DNA from: a virus | DNA: 64,000 nucleotides | Direction: 5' to 3' (one strand) | IMG/VR virus record: IMGVR_UViG_3300047476_000704 | Span: 124,001 to 188,000 of that record | Shown: piece by piece, positions 34,987-43,916 of the stretch | Layout: each line of letters opens with the position of its first letter | How positions within the stretch are numbered: the first letter of the stretch is position 1 | Notes under the pieces: model-generated | The model's database searches: none | What the model was told of the DNA's origin: nothing | The model's input: the letters and a program-made list of their open reading frames with translations, nothing else | Translations under genes and position numbers: made by a program

Positions 34987-36095
34987 TATTTGATTATTTC
35001 AAAATCACCTAATTCAAATTCTTCTTCGTTGTAATCTTCAATTGTTTTTACTACCAATGTATAAACTCTACCATACGCAAAGTTTGTAAAGTTCAATCTA
35101 ATTAAATTACTATCAGTTCCCATAATTACTTTTGAATTTACATCATAAGGAACAATAGTTTCTTTTGTAATTGTATCTTTAATTGTGTAATAGCTTTCCG
35201 TTGGTAATTTATATCCAGTTTGATATTCAAATGTTGGATAAACATTTCCAGATGTTATTGGGTTAAATTGTTTAACTGGATATAATTCTCTTGCTAATAA
35301 CTTAATGGTTACTTTTTGATTTACTTTATATTGGTTCTTCAAATTAGATGAATATACTCTATATTGTCTATTACCAACTGCCGCTAAACTACCAGTAGAT
35401 ATGTTACTTTCTTGCCAACTAATTCTTAACTTTGGTTGGTATATAGTGTTGGTTTCTTTTGAAAAAAACTTAACACTACCATAATCAACTCTATCTTCTT
35501 CTGCTTCTGAATTATATTTAATAATTAACCCATTATTATCATAACTACCACTTAACCAAGTATGTATTTGGTTTGTTAAATCAAAAGTTACATCATCTAA
35601 AACATATGAGTATGTGTTTGAATCAATAGAAGATGTGTACCAAGTACCACCATATCCAGTCCAAGAACCAGTGGTACCTGCGCTGAATGATGCGGTGATA
35701 CCAACAATATCATCGTTCCATATAGAGGTTGTATCATCTCCATTACGATAAATCCAAGTTACACCATTTGTAGATATTTTATCAAAACGAGTACCAGTTC
35801 CATTCTCCCAACTTTGTGATATTGGATATGCTTCTAATGTTATAGTTGCAGGTATCTCATTTGCTTCTGCTAACTTCAATTCTAACGATGCGGTAAAAGA
35901 GCCGGATGGTATCTCACCACTTGCTATACTACGAGATATAGCAGTCAAATCGAATTTGATTAGAGTACGAGCAACATCCTTTGTATCACCATAATATTGT
36001 TTTGATACTTCTAATATCTCATCAATACCGGTGTTTTGATACGGTTGTTGTAAATAAATACTTGCATCAAATGATGCGGTGTAAAATAAGTTCAT
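34986..36095 (-). CDS. Baseplate-region protein with CBM96/DNRLRE-like jelly roll (369 aa)
   Basis: Residues about 1-230 have the pattern of the DNRLRE/CBM96 jelly-roll family: A-S-I-Y-L near the start, T-L-I-K-F-D-L-T-A-I, A-Y-P-I-S-Q-S-W-E-N-G, W-L-S-G-S-Y-D-N-N-G-L-I-I-K, and V-K-F-F-S-K-E-T with P-K-L-R-I-S-W. That fold binds polysaccharides in cell-surface and secreted proteins. The remaining 140 residues are beta-rich. TAATG-coupled between gp6 and the coiled-coil protein. A role in contacting host surface glycans is inference; the fold call is from motif order. Confidence 0.78.
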   Translation of the reverse strand: MNLFYTASFDASIYLQQPYQNTGIDEILEVSKQYYGDTKDVARTLIKFDLTAISRSIASGEIPSGSFTASLELKLAEANEIPATITLEAYPISQSWENGTGTRFDKISTNGVTWIYRNGDDTTSIWNDDIVGITASFSAGTTGSWTGYGGTWYTSSIDSNTYSYVLDDVTFDLTNQIHTWLSGSYDNNGLIIKYNSEAEEDRVDYGSVKFFSKETNTIYQPKLRISWQESNISTGSLAAVGNRQYRVYSSNLKNQYKVNQKVTIKLLARELYPVKQFNPITSGNVYPTFEYQTGYKLPTESYYTIKDTITKETIVPYDVNSKVIMGTDSNLIRLNFTNFAYGRVYTLVVKTIEDYNEEEFELGDFEIIK

Positions 36096-38110
36096 TATAG
36101 TGCTCTTCCTTTAATATCTTGCGTTGGGTATTTAACTTCAAAAACAGCTGGGTCTAATGATGGGTATATTATTTTGTTTCTAGTTGCCTCTTTAATATTA
36201 TATGCATATGTAGAGTAATTACTACCTTGCAAATTTATAACATCAACATTTTGTACAGATGAAACACCCTCTATATTTGCTATTTCTAATTCAATTTCAC
36301 TTAAATTTATAGGTTCGTTAATCTTCCATTTGGTAATATCAAAATAATTAATCAGTGCTTGATTTGCTTTTAGTAAAACTTCACGTTTATTGTAGTTAGC
36401 AAATACTGTTATTTCATAATTTACACCAATGTTAATAACAAATCCATCTAACATATTAACCGCATCTGTCAACATTCGGTATTCTTCTAAATATGTTTTA
36501 AGATTTTGCTTAACCGCATCATTTAACACTGTTAAATTACCATTTGAATTATATCCTAATAGATACATATTAATTGCAAATGGATTATTAAATTCGGCAT
36601 TTATAGATTTTTGTTGTAAAATATACCTTTCAATTTGGTCACCAATTTCGGTATCACTTTTACCAACAGAAGATTTTACTAAATTTAAAAATTGTTGTTT
36701 AGCGGTATCATCTCTTAAAACAGCTTGAACTTTTGTATCATCCAATGCAGTATCTTGTGCTACAAATACCTTCGCTATACTACCAAATTGAGAATCCATT
36801 GCTAGAGCTCTAATTTCATAATCTCTGCTAGTTACTGCTCTATTTTGAGAAGCGTAATTAGCAATAGCATTTTCTCTAATCTCATCAATGGTTTCTCCTC
36901 CACCCCCACCAACTGCCGGCTCCAAATTGGTAACCGCAACAGATGCTTTAGATTGATTATAAACAGGATATGTTATTGGCGTATATTGTAATAAGTTTTC
37001 ATCAAATTCAATCAAACTAATTTTTGTTAAATCGTTTGTTTGAACATTTGATGCAACACCCCCACCAGACAAATAACTAACTATTATCGTTGTATTAGCT
37101 GGAGCTATACCATATGTAGATGTTTTTAAGAAATTTGATGGGTCAAATGTTTCTCCTAACTTATCTATCGAATTGTTCAAACCCAATCCAACATTTTTAG
37201 TAGATGGTATTAAAATTTCATCACTTGTATCTCCACTACCGCCGCCAAATCGCAATTCAACTTCACCTGTGTTTAATATTTTTGTTGTAAATCTTCTTGG
37301 TGTACGAATTAATTTTAACAAATATGGTGTAGTTTCTCTATATTGAGCTAATGTAGGGTCATTTGATTCTACATTTGGTGTTTTTGTGTATATCATATCT
37401 TGAGCCAAATATGGAACTTCATAATATACTTTATTATCAATATCAACCACCTTTGTTACTGTAATAAATTTATCATCGCTGATTGTTATAGTTGGATTTT
37501 TTATAAAACTACCAAAAGTACTTGTTATAGTTTTAGTTTCGGCACTTATTGCTTTTACTTTTTTTGCTAAAAGATATAAAGATGTTTCCGCTCCATTTGT
37601 TTGAAATACACTAACTTCTCTACCATTTGGGTCATTGAAATCAACATCATCGGTTGTAGTAAAAATCAAAGTATCATTCAATGTCGATTTAACCTGCATA
37701 CCTTGTTTAATTTTCAATGCATAATTAAAATCCGGTTTGTTATTAACACCAATACCAACATTTGGAACTGTTTGATATACAGTTAATGTTGTAGTTGCTG
37801 GTTTTGATATTTTTGGTTTGTATCCTAAATTTTGAGCTTGAGTTAAAACATTGTTATAATTTCCAGCTAAATTAATAAATGATTCTTTTAATTGAGCATC
37901 CGTATAATAAGATAAAACATCACCAACAAAAGCAGCTTGTTCTAAAAACATCATACCGGGAGATGCGGTATTAAAATCATTAAATGTATCAGAATAGTAT
38001 GTTTTAGTAAACTCTACTAAAGCCGCTCGAAGTGAGGCAAAATCTCTATTTAGATATTTTACATCTCTATTATTTTTACCCCAGTTTTTTTCGGTAGGAA
38101 GAAGTGCCAT
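36095..38110 (-). CDS. 6: Baseplate wedge protein, T4 gp6 family
   Basis: Main wedge subunit of contractile-tail baseplates (baseplate J family). 671 aa, T4 gp6 660. Family signature at the N-terminus (D-V-K-Y-L-N-R-D-F-A-S-L-R, then A-S-P-G-M-M-F-L-E-Q-A-A-F-V-G-D-V-L-S-Y-Y), the core R-A-V-T-S-R-D-Y-E (about 418-430) and a C-terminal E-I-E-L-A-N-I-E-G-V-S-S-V. TAATG with the gene below; one base from gp25. Confidence 0.95.
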   Translation of the reverse strand: MALLPTEKNWGKNNRDVKYLNRDFASLRAALVEFTKTYYSDTFNDFNTASPGMMFLEQAAFVGDVLSYYTDAQLKESFINLAGNYNNVLTQAQNLGYKPKISKPATTTLTVYQTVPNVGIGVNNKPDFNYALKIKQGMQVKSTLNDTLIFTTTDDVDFNDPNGREVSVFQTNGAETSLYLLAKKVKAISAETKTITSTFGSFIKNPTITISDDKFITVTKVVDIDNKVYYEVPYLAQDMIYTKTPNVESNDPTLAQYRETTPYLLKLIRTPRRFTTKILNTGEVELRFGGGSGDTSDEILIPSTKNVGLGLNNSIDKLGETFDPSNFLKTSTYGIAPANTTIIVSYLSGGGVASNVQTNDLTKISLIEFDENLLQYTPITYPVYNQSKASVAVTNLEPAVGGGGGETIDEIRENAIANYASQNRAVTSRDYEIRALAMDSQFGSIAKVFVAQDTALDDTKVQAVLRDDTAKQQFLNLVKSSVGKSDTEIGDQIERYILQQKSINAEFNNPFAINMYLLGYNSNGNLTVLNDAVKQNLKTYLEEYRMLTDAVNMLDGFVINIGVNYEITVFANYNKREVLLKANQALINYFDITKWKINEPINLSEIELEIANIEGVSSVQNVDVINLQGSNYSTYAYNIKEATRNKIIYPSLDPAVFEVKYPTQDIKGRAL

Positions 38111-38111
38111 A

Positions 38112-38534
38112 TTATACTCTTATATTTATTGAATCTCTTGAAATATCACCAGCAAATGTGGTTGTATAATTTAATTGAACATCTATTCTATTATTATCTC
38201 TCGATTCGTTATCGGATATTATATCAATGCTATTTACTGTAATGAATGGTAACCAAGTAGAAATTGAATTTTGTATTTCATTTTGAATGTATGCATATGC
38301 ATCGGGCCCATCTTGTTCAAATATAACTCGTCTCAAATCACATCCAAAATCAGGTACCCCCAACCTTTCTCCTCTATTTGTTAAAATTAAATTCCTTAAA
38401 TCCGATTTTATTTGTTCTTTTGTTGTATAATTTACAGCAAAATACCCATTATTACCTCTGGTCATACAATCGGATACCCCAATACTTTTGTCTTGGGTAT
38501 CTATAATCAATTTTTTGGTTACACGATATGCCAT
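38112..38534 (-). CDS. 25: Baseplate wedge protein, T4 gp25 (GPW/gp25) family
   Basis: Small wedge/sheath-initiator protein, homologous to P2 gpW-type baseplate proteins. 140 aa (T4 gp25 132 aa). Shows the family motif L-I-L-T-N-R-G-E-R-L-G-V-P-D-F-G-C-D-L with the E-R-x-G core and a following helix N-E-I-Q-N-S-I. Two bases before gp6 and coupled to the upstream gene by a one-base overlap. Confidence 0.93.
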   Translation of the reverse strand: MAYRVTKKLIIDTQDKSIGVSDCMTRGNNGYFAVNYTTKEQIKSDLRNLILTNRGERLGVPDFGCDLRRVIFEQDGPDAYAYIQNEIQNSISTWLPFITVNSIDIISDNESRDNNRIDVQLNYTTTFAGDISRDSINIRV

Positions 38535-38965
38535 TATTTTTTAAACTTCTTAACTAATTGTGAGTAATCTCTGGTCATTGCTTTCATTAATACATCAACT
38601 CCCTCTGGATTTTTATGTGCCATCATTCTTGCTTGCTCTAATACAGATGGTCCACCGGCCGAAGCACCAAATTGGTCTGCCATATTTGATTCTTCACCAA
38701 ATGAGTTATCTCCGTATCCTAACATATCCGGTGTAATTCTTGGTGTATGTGGATTTGCATGTCTCTTATCAAATCTCATTTCACCCCAGCTACCATCTGT
38801 TTTGGATACTGATTGGTAATTTTCTTTTATTTGTGGTTTAGATGGTGCTTCTAATTCTTCATTTAACACCTCACGTACCGCTTTGCGTATTTCTTCTTTA
38901 AGAGTTTTTTTCATATCTTCTCTTAAAACTTTTACTAAACCTTTAATTAGTTCTGTTTGATTCAT
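38534..38965 (-). CDS. Conserved baseplate-block protein (143 aa)
   Basis: Function unknown. The first 45 residues are a strongly charged amphipathic helix (K-K-T-L-K-E-E-I-R-K-A-V-R-E-V-L-N-E-E) ending in an L-N-E motif; the rest is Asp/Gly/Met-rich with H-A-N-P-H-T-P-R-I-T-P-D-M-L-G. Start of the baseplate operon gp25-gp6, behind a late-type promoter. Compare the amphipathic N-termini of head-region proteins at 4384 and 3606. Confidence 0.78.
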   Translation of the reverse strand: MNQTELIKGLVKVLREDMKKTLKEEIRKAVREVLNEELEAPSKPQIKENYQSVSKTDGSWGEMRFDKRHANPHTPRITPDMLGYGDNSFGEESNMADQFGASAGGPSVLEQARMMAHKNPEGVDVLMKAMTRDYSQLVKKFKK

Positions 38966-38986
38966 AATAAATTGTAGTTTATCTTA

Positions 38987-38995
38987 TATAAATAT
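38987..38995 (-). promoter_or_regulatory. Predicted late promoter motif of the baseplate operon
   Basis: Sense ATATTTATA 21 bases before the ATG at 38965, in the 69-base gap between two structural genes. Confidence 0.55.
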
Positions 38996-39034
38996 ATGTT
39001 TAGGGGATTTTGAGTTTTATATGAAATATATCTC

Positions 39035-40456
39035 CTATTCTCCAATTGATATGTGCATTGGGTCATTATTACTTAACCAAGTACATCCATTTTTCACAAA
39101 AATATCAACAACTTTTTTAAAACCTATATCGTTGGCATTCAAATCTCTTATTTTTCTATTTCCCATATAAATACCACTATTTGTATATCTACTACCAAAC
39201 GGATATGATGCATAATCTGCTATATCCATTGCTAACCCCCACGCGTGATTTGAAAGTCTAGTACCATTTGTAACACTTCTTACAACCAACCCACCTTGTG
39301 GATTTATAATATATTTTTCCAATCCTTTTTGTTTTATTTCAGAAATTGAACGATTTACAATTGATGCAAAATCTTTATGAAGTATGACATTCAATGGACC
39401 TGTTGAAGTTGGTATTTTAACTTTTACACAGTTTTTATTAATATATTTTTGATTTACTTCATACCAAATTTGATTACGTGTTTTACTTGAAATAATAAAA
39501 TTTGGATAATTACCTTTCGCAGGCCATTCACCATTTCCATATTCATCATATAATACTCTATCTTTATCAGAACCACTACTTGCGGATATTTTTTGTTTTT
39601 TACTATTTGTAGCAGATGCATCAAAGTTTGTACCAATGTATACTTGATTTGGATATGATTTTTCGTAAATCTCTATTGCTTTTTTAGATGCAATAGAATC
39701 TGCTAATTTTTGTTCAAAAGCAGCAATTTCACTTTGTATTTCTTGAAGCTCTTTATCAATATCAGGATTTGGATTTGTATATAGTTCTTCATCAATTGCC
39801 GCTCTTCTTTTAAGTAATTCTTCATATCTTGCTTGCTTTTCGGCAGAAATATTATTTGGGTTAGATGCCGAAAGTGATGATGATTCTGTTTTTGCTGGGT
39901 CAACTGTAAATCCAGTCCAAAGTAATACGGCTGGTCCTGGTGAAGCAGGTGGTGGATATTGTGAAATAGTATTACAAATACCGCTTATGGTTTGTAAATG
40001 TAGTGTACCTAATAATATAAACCCATCTATAAATGGGTCTGTTGAATTACTAGGTAATAATGGTAGTGGTGTTGCCGGCCATACTCCAGGATTTGTTACT
40101 GTATTTGAAACTACTGATAAATTTAATACTGTACCTGGTGCTGGAACTATTGGTGGATTTTTACTTAATTCTGCGCCTGTCCAATATGCAACCGCACCCT
40201 TTCCCAATAAACCAAATGATTTACTATAAAATAATTCAGTTTTACTCTGATTACCGGTTGTTAATGCTATTATTATAGTAGAACGCATTAAATCGGTATT
40301 ACCTTTTATAACTGTATTCTGTGTGATATTATCAATACCACGCTTCATACATTCATCATATTTTTTTGTAAAGAAATCGGCAAAATCGGATACATCATTC
40401 CACTTTGGGTTTGACATACTCAATTGTAATTCTTCCTTAAAAATACTCCAAGACAT
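39035..40456 (-). CDS. Baseplate-associated protein with C-terminal M15 peptidase
   Basis: 473 aa. The N-terminal third (W-S-I-F-K-E-E-L, D-F-A-D-F-F-T-K-K-Y-D) is a family seen next to spike genes in phages of this type; a Glu-rich coiled coil spans about 200-255. The last 130 residues are a D-Ala-D-Ala/L-Ala-D-Glu peptidase of family M15: zinc ligands His404 and Asp411 in S-N-H-A-W-G-L-A-M-D and His468, catalytic Asp465, in D-P-M-H-I. Such an enzyme on the tail would cut peptidoglycan cross-bridges during DNA injection. It could replace the lysozyme that T4 carries in gp5. One-base overlap with the spike gene. Catalytic residues are seen; virion location is inferred. Confidence 0.87.
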   Translation of the reverse strand: MSWSIFKEELQLSMSNPKWNDVSDFADFFTKKYDECMKRGIDNITQNTVIKGNTDLMRSTIIIALTTGNQSKTELFYSKSFGLLGKGAVAYWTGAELSKNPPIVPAPGTVLNLSVVSNTVTNPGVWPATPLPLLPSNSTDPFIDGFILLGTLHLQTISGICNTISQYPPPASPGPAVLLWTGFTVDPAKTESSSLSASNPNNISAEKQARYEELLKRRAAIDEELYTNPNPDIDKELQEIQSEIAAFEQKLADSIASKKAIEIYEKSYPNQVYIGTNFDASATNSKKQKISASSGSDKDRVLYDEYGNGEWPAKGNYPNFIISSKTRNQIWYEVNQKYINKNCVKVKIPTSTGPLNVILHKDFASIVNRSISEIKQKGLEKYIINPQGGLVVRSVTNGTRLSNHAWGLAMDIADYASYPFGSRYTNSGIYMGNRKIRDLNANDIGFKKVVDIFVKNGCTWLSNNDPMHISIGE

Positions 40457-41742
40457 TATATTAAGTAATTAGTTTTGGATAAACACTCTTTTAACTTGTT
40501 TCCAATTTCATTAAATGGTGCTGGGTTTATTGGACCAGGTGCAGATGGCCCCGATGGTGTTGCTATTTGCATTTGAGTTATAGCATCCAAAAGTTTTGCC
40601 ATTAGATTTACCAATTTGTTTCCTAAAATCATTTGTTGGTCTACCGTACCACTTCCTAAAAATATTTTTCCGTTTTCAACTTCAAAAACAATATCTTTAG
40701 CATTTTTTGCATTAAAAAATATATCACCAGTATGTGTAGTAAAATCAATAGTGCCAGTATCTATACTAACTATATTATTAGAAAATAGAGATATATTTTT
40801 ATTTGAATACAAATACATACTATCAGCTTTACTTGATAATGTCAATCTATCACTATTGATTACAATTTGGTCACCTTGTGCCGATGCTGGAAATTTATAA
40901 GAACTTTTTGCAAAATTTACAACTGGTTTATAACTTGTTATATACTTTCCGCTTGTTATGTGTATGGATGAACCATCATTATTTATATCTTCATCGACAA
41001 TATCATATACTTTTTTAAGTCTATTATCAATTGATTCACCATTTCTTATTGTTATTGATGGGAAAAAATCACCATTTGTTCTACTATCATGCAAATAACC
41101 ACTTAAACGAATTGAATTACCAAATCTTCCCTGTATTATATTATCACCTTCTTTTAATGATAACTGATGTATTCTAACATCTCTTTTAAAATAATCACCT
41201 TGAAACCCCTTTTTTACAGTTTTTTTAGTTGCACCATTTGATTCTGTTGAATTTGCAATACCACTAGCTGCAACTTCATTTATTTGAGAAGAGTTTGTTT
41301 GCGAAATATCGCTTTCGTTTGATGTTTTTTTTGTTAAGGCTACTAATGTTTGATTGGTATTAAAATTTGGTGTATTACTATAATTAGTTAATGTATAATA
41401 AAATAAACCAGATATTTTTTGAACAAATACCATTTCACCAACCACCGGGACCATTTGGTTAGTTTTACTTAATGGATAAGCAATTGGTAGTTTATTTTCA
41501 TTTATCTCTACGGCAGATGGAAACCTAAAACGAATAGCGCCATATATATTTCCATTTTTTGTGATATATTCATTTGTTGGATATTCTTCGTATAGTTTAT
41601 CAATTGGATTTAATGTATTTTCTATAATATCATCAAATGATGTAATTACACTATGGACGATAGCAGCAGTTTCGGATTGCTTTGTTCCATATGATGTTAG
41701 AGATGATGTAGAGGTATGTCCTCTATTATATTCAAAAGCCAT
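40456..41742 (-). CDS. gp5-like baseplate spike protein (no lysozyme domain)
   Basis: 428 aa. After a ~55-residue N-terminal part, residues about 60-130 look like the OB-fold that opens gp5/VgrG-type spikes (G-N-I-Y-G-A-I-R-F-R-F-P, M-V-P-V-V-G-E-M-V-F-V). The middle and C-terminal parts have the short-strand repeats of a beta-helix spike (Y-S-N-K-N-I-S-L-F-S-N-N, then I-D-F-T-T-H-T-G-D-I-F-F-N-A). A Pro-rich segment and helix close it. T4 gp5 carries a lysozyme domain between these parts; none is seen here. Followed by the M15 peptidase gene. Confidence 0.82.
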   Translation of the reverse strand: MAFEYNRGHTSTSSLTSYGTKQSETAAIVHSVITSFDDIIENTLNPIDKLYEEYPTNEYITKNGNIYGAIRFRFPSAVEINENKLPIAYPLSKTNQMVPVVGEMVFVQKISGLFYYTLTNYSNTPNFNTNQTLVALTKKTSNESDISQTNSSQINEVAASGIANSTESNGATKKTVKKGFQGDYFKRDVRIHQLSLKEGDNIIQGRFGNSIRLSGYLHDSRTNGDFFPSITIRNGESIDNRLKKVYDIVDEDINNDGSSIHITSGKYITSYKPVVNFAKSSYKFPASAQGDQIVINSDRLTLSSKADSMYLYSNKNISLFSNNIVSIDTGTIDFTTHTGDIFFNAKNAKDIVFEVENGKIFLGSGTVDQQMILGNKLVNLMAKLLDAITQMQIATPSGPSAPGPINPAPFNEIGNKLKECLSKTNYLI

Positions 41743-41743
41743 T

Positions 41744-42160
41744 TTACTTTATCCCTCTTCTTAAATTTTCTAATTCTTCTTCTATTTCCTCTAACTTTTC
41801 ATCAGTCTTTTGCTCAATCTTCAACGCAGTATCTTCAACTTCTGCCATCAACTCTTTTCTTTCTTCTTCACTCATAAATCCAACTTCACCAGCGCTTTTA
41901 CCTTCCGCAAGAATCAATCGTTGAGCAATAGTTGCCATCTTAACTAAATGGTCATCATTACTAATTGATGAATTGATTAACGCTGTAATCATTGGTGTCA
42001 ATTGTATAGCATCTTGTGGATTACGAATCAATTTCCGTAGTTCCTCAATAAGACCTGAAATGTTTTTCTTTTTACCTTGCTGGTTTTCGTATATATCTTT
42101 TAATAGGGAAGAAAATGATTTTCCCTTAAAGATTTCAAAATCCATATCAATATTACCCAT
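41744..42160 (-). CDS. Conserved structural-block protein with C-terminal coiled coil (138 aa)
   Basis: Start taken at ATG 42160 (MGNIDMDFEIFKGK); a longer in-frame reading to 42217 would run through a promoter motif and the terminator region. Residues 8-40 (F-E-I-F-K-G-K-S-F-S-S-L-L-K-D-I-Y-E-N-Q) are a conserved phage motif; the last 45 residues are a glutamate-rich coiled coil. First gene of the spike operon, two bases before the next start. Could be a tail-completion or chaperone factor; unknown. Confidence 0.78.
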   Translation of the reverse strand: MGNIDMDFEIFKGKSFSSLLKDIYENQQGKKKNISGLIEELRKLIRNPQDAIQLTPMITALINSSISNDDHLVKMATIAQRLILAEGKSAGEVGFMSEEERKELMAEVEDTALKIEQKTDEKLEEIEEELENLRRGIK

Positions 42161-42177
42161 AATAACTCTTTGTTTAG

Positions 42178-42186
42178 TATAAATAT
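42178..42186 (-). promoter_or_regulatory. Predicted late promoter of the spike operon
   Basis: Sense CTAATATTTATA, 17 bases before the ATG at 42160 and directly after the terminator of the sigma-factor gene. Nearly the same 12 bases precede the plus-strand gene at 55995. Confidence 0.58.
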
Positions 42187-42199
42187 TAGACATAGAAAA

Positions 42200-42220
42200 A
42201 AGGTGGTATAAGACCACCTT
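42200..42220 (-). terminator. Rho-independent terminator after the sigma-factor gene
   Basis: Stem AAGGTGGT/ACCACCTT (plus 42200-42207 and 42213-42220), 5-base loop, followed on the minus strand by TTTTTC. Ends the deformylase-sigma operon immediately before the late spike operon. Confidence 0.88.
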
Positions 42221-42224
42221 CTAA

Positions 42225-42953
42225 CTATCGCTTAATTGTTTTTGCCCAAAATGGGTCTCTTTCATCGTCCATTATATCACCTTCATCCAAAAATTGGTCA
42301 TATAATCTAACTTGCGTTTCTTTCATTTTGGCCACAACCTTTGTAATGTAATGCGTTTTGTGACCAGTCATTTCCCTAACTAAAAGATATAATGATTTTT
42401 TATTGAAACTTTCAATATATTCTGCTCTACGAAATAACTCTAAAATAGAATCTGCAATTTGAATATCTCTTTTCTTTGTAAAAATACGATTTAAATTCTC
42501 ATCCCAATATTCGAGCATTCTATCGTTAAAGATTTTGAACTCTTCATTGTGAGTTGTTTCTTTGAAATCATTTTCAGGATTCCAATTCTCTGGCATCTCT
42601 GAAATCTTTGATGTACTTTTGTATCTTTTGTAATTAGAATTGTTATTTAAGATTAAATAGTTTCTAACTGCAATTGTAAAGTATGAGAATGCTTTTCCTT
42701 TATCTTGTTGGTATTTGTGAATTTTTTCCAATAAGAAAGAAATGACTTCTTGTTTCGTATCTTCTTTATCATCATCAAAGTAAGTAAACTTCCAAGTGTT
42801 TAAAACATTCTCCGCTAACTTATAAAAAGAATAGTAGATGTGGTCTCTAAACAATCGGTTTCGTTCTCTTTCATCCGTTGAGTTATTATAAGCAATGATG
42901 GCTGCTTCCGTTTCTTCCGTAAAGTAACGGGTATCTTTTTTCTTCCTTCCCAC
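42225..42953 (-). CDS. 55: Late-transcription sigma factor, T4 gp55-like
   Basis: 242 aa (T4 gp55 185 aa). It has the region-2-like segment of the family: L-F-R-D-H-I-Y-Y-S-F-Y-K-L-A-E-N, then D-D-K-E-D-T-K-Q-E-V-I-S-F-L-L-E-K-I and A-F-S-Y-F-T-I-A-V-R-N-Y-L-I-L, which corresponds to core binding and -10 recognition. The C-terminal half is helical with a region (Y-L-L-V-R-E-M-T-G-H-K-T-H-Y-I-T-K-V) that may be a DNA-binding helix. It should direct host polymerase to late promoters, probably the ATATTTATA motif here. It is itself behind host-type transcription. Confidence 0.88.
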   Translation of the reverse strand: MGRKKKDTRYFTEETEAAIIAYNNSTDERERNRLFRDHIYYSFYKLAENVLNTWKFTYFDDDKEDTKQEVISFLLEKIHKYQQDKGKAFSYFTIAVRNYLILNNNSNYKRYKSTSKISEMPENWNPENDFKETTHNEEFKIFNDRMLEYWDENLNRIFTKKRDIQIADSILELFRRAEYIESFNKKSLYLLVREMTGHKTHYITKVVAKMKETQVRLYDQFLDEGDIMDDERDPFWAKTIKR

Positions 42954-43225
42954 TATTCCTCCTCTTTTTTACCAAACTCCGAATTTAATAGTTGTTCGTT
43001 TCTCTCTACTATTTCTTTCAAATCTGCAAATACAGAACCTACTTCATCATCGGATTCAAATGCTCCTGTGGAATCTATCTCTTTCATAGTAGTATAAATT
43101 CCTCTGAATATGTTTAAATTGCTTTCAATCTCATCTTCCAAAACTTCCAACTTACGAAATAAGTTATAGTTCACATATATAGAACAAATTAGAAGCGAAG
43201 ATATTATAAATGTAGTTACTATCAT
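42953..43225 (-). CDS. Small membrane-anchored protein (90 aa)
   Basis: One N-terminal transmembrane segment (about 3-20, T-T-F-I-I-S-S-L-L-I-C-S-I) followed by a charged helical cytoplasmic or periplasmic part with F-E-S-D-D-E-V-G-S-V-F-A-D-L, a motif I recognise from T4-like phage membrane proteins next to gp55. Function unknown. One-base overlap with the sigma gene and two bases after deformylase. Confidence 0.8.
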   Translation of the reverse strand: MIVTTFIISSLLICSIYVNYNLFRKLEVLEDEIESNLNIFRGIYTTMKEIDSTGAFESDDEVGSVFADLKEIVERNEQLLNSEFGKKEEE

Positions 43226-43227
43226 AA

Positions 43228-43845
43228 TTAAATTACTTCATATCCCATTTGTAGGTACTCTTGAACTTTCTTTTTCTTAACCATTTCCGTTTTACCTTGT
43301 GGGGATTTTAACATTAACTTTTCATTTCTACCCAAAGTTTCGTAAGCAGTTTTGTGAACAGTTGTTGTATATTGTCTATCACGAATAGTTAAACCATTTA
43401 AATGGTCAATCTCATGCTGAACACAAATTGCTTCTAACAAATCAACATCATCCATTAACTCATAACCATCTTTGTATTCTCTACGATGTGTACCAAAGTG
43501 TAACTCTTCCGAATAGTTATCAGCTTTAATAGTAACCTCATAGTTACGAATTGTTTTTAATGGTTTTTCTAATGTTTTTGGAATAGATAAACAACCTTCT
43601 AAATAGATTACAGTATCCTCACTACTTTTAACAATAGTTGGATTAACCAAAATCATAGGTTCTTCTCTTACATTGATTACACAAATTCTTTTATTTAATC
43701 CAATTTGGTTAGCACTCATACCTAAACACTTATGTTCTGCGATAGCAGTTAAAAGTGCAGCAGATGCTAACTCTTGTTCAATCTTACTAAATTTAGTATT
43801 AGCGATTGGTTGTTTTAACGCATGAATATCTGTTACTAATTTCAT
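43228..43845 (-). CDS. def: Peptide deformylase
   Basis: Removes the formyl group from nascent N-terminal methionine. 205 aa. All three family motifs are present: G-M-S-A-N-Q-I-G (42-49), E-G-C-L-S (metal ligand Cys85), Q-H-E-I-D-H-L (His144, Glu145, His148). A ~15-residue insertion before the H-E-x-x-H helix and a basic C-terminal tail (about 180-205) exceed the minimal phage enzyme. Known in marine cyanophages, where it is thought to keep co-translational maturation going; no partner is visible here except the downstream sigma operon. Confidence 0.95.
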   Translation of the reverse strand: MKLVTDIHALKQPIANTKFSKIEQELASAALLTAIAEHKCLGMSANQIGLNKRICVINVREEPMILVNPTIVKSSEDTVIYLEGCLSIPKTLEKPLKTIRNYEVTIKADNYSEELHFGTHRREYKDGYELMDDVDLLEAICVQHEIDHLNGLTIRDRQYTTTVHKTAYETLGRNEKLMLKSPQGKTEMVKKKKVQEYLQMGYEVI

Positions 43846-43870
43846 TTCTTTTATTTTTTATTTACTTTTA

Positions 43871-43902
43871 CAAATATACAACTTTTAATTGGGTTTACCA
43901 AA
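43871..43902 (-). promoter_or_regulatory. Host-type promoter for deformylase-sigma operon
   Basis: Sense TTTG, 20 bases, TATATTTG, ending 26 bases before the deformylase ATG. Full match to the Bacteroidota sigma-A consensus. Confidence 0.7.
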
Positions 43903-43916
43903 TAATTGTTAGGTTT

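Noticed and set aside
32324-39017. Identical 13-mer GGATTTTGAGTTT at 32324-32336 and 39005-39017
   Set aside because: Both lie just after structural genes, but two copies of an AT-rich 13-mer are too little to claim a signal.
40456-41742. Lysozyme domain within the spike as in T4 gp5
   Set aside because: No E-x8-D/T lysozyme core is visible; beta-helix repeats follow the OB-like domain.
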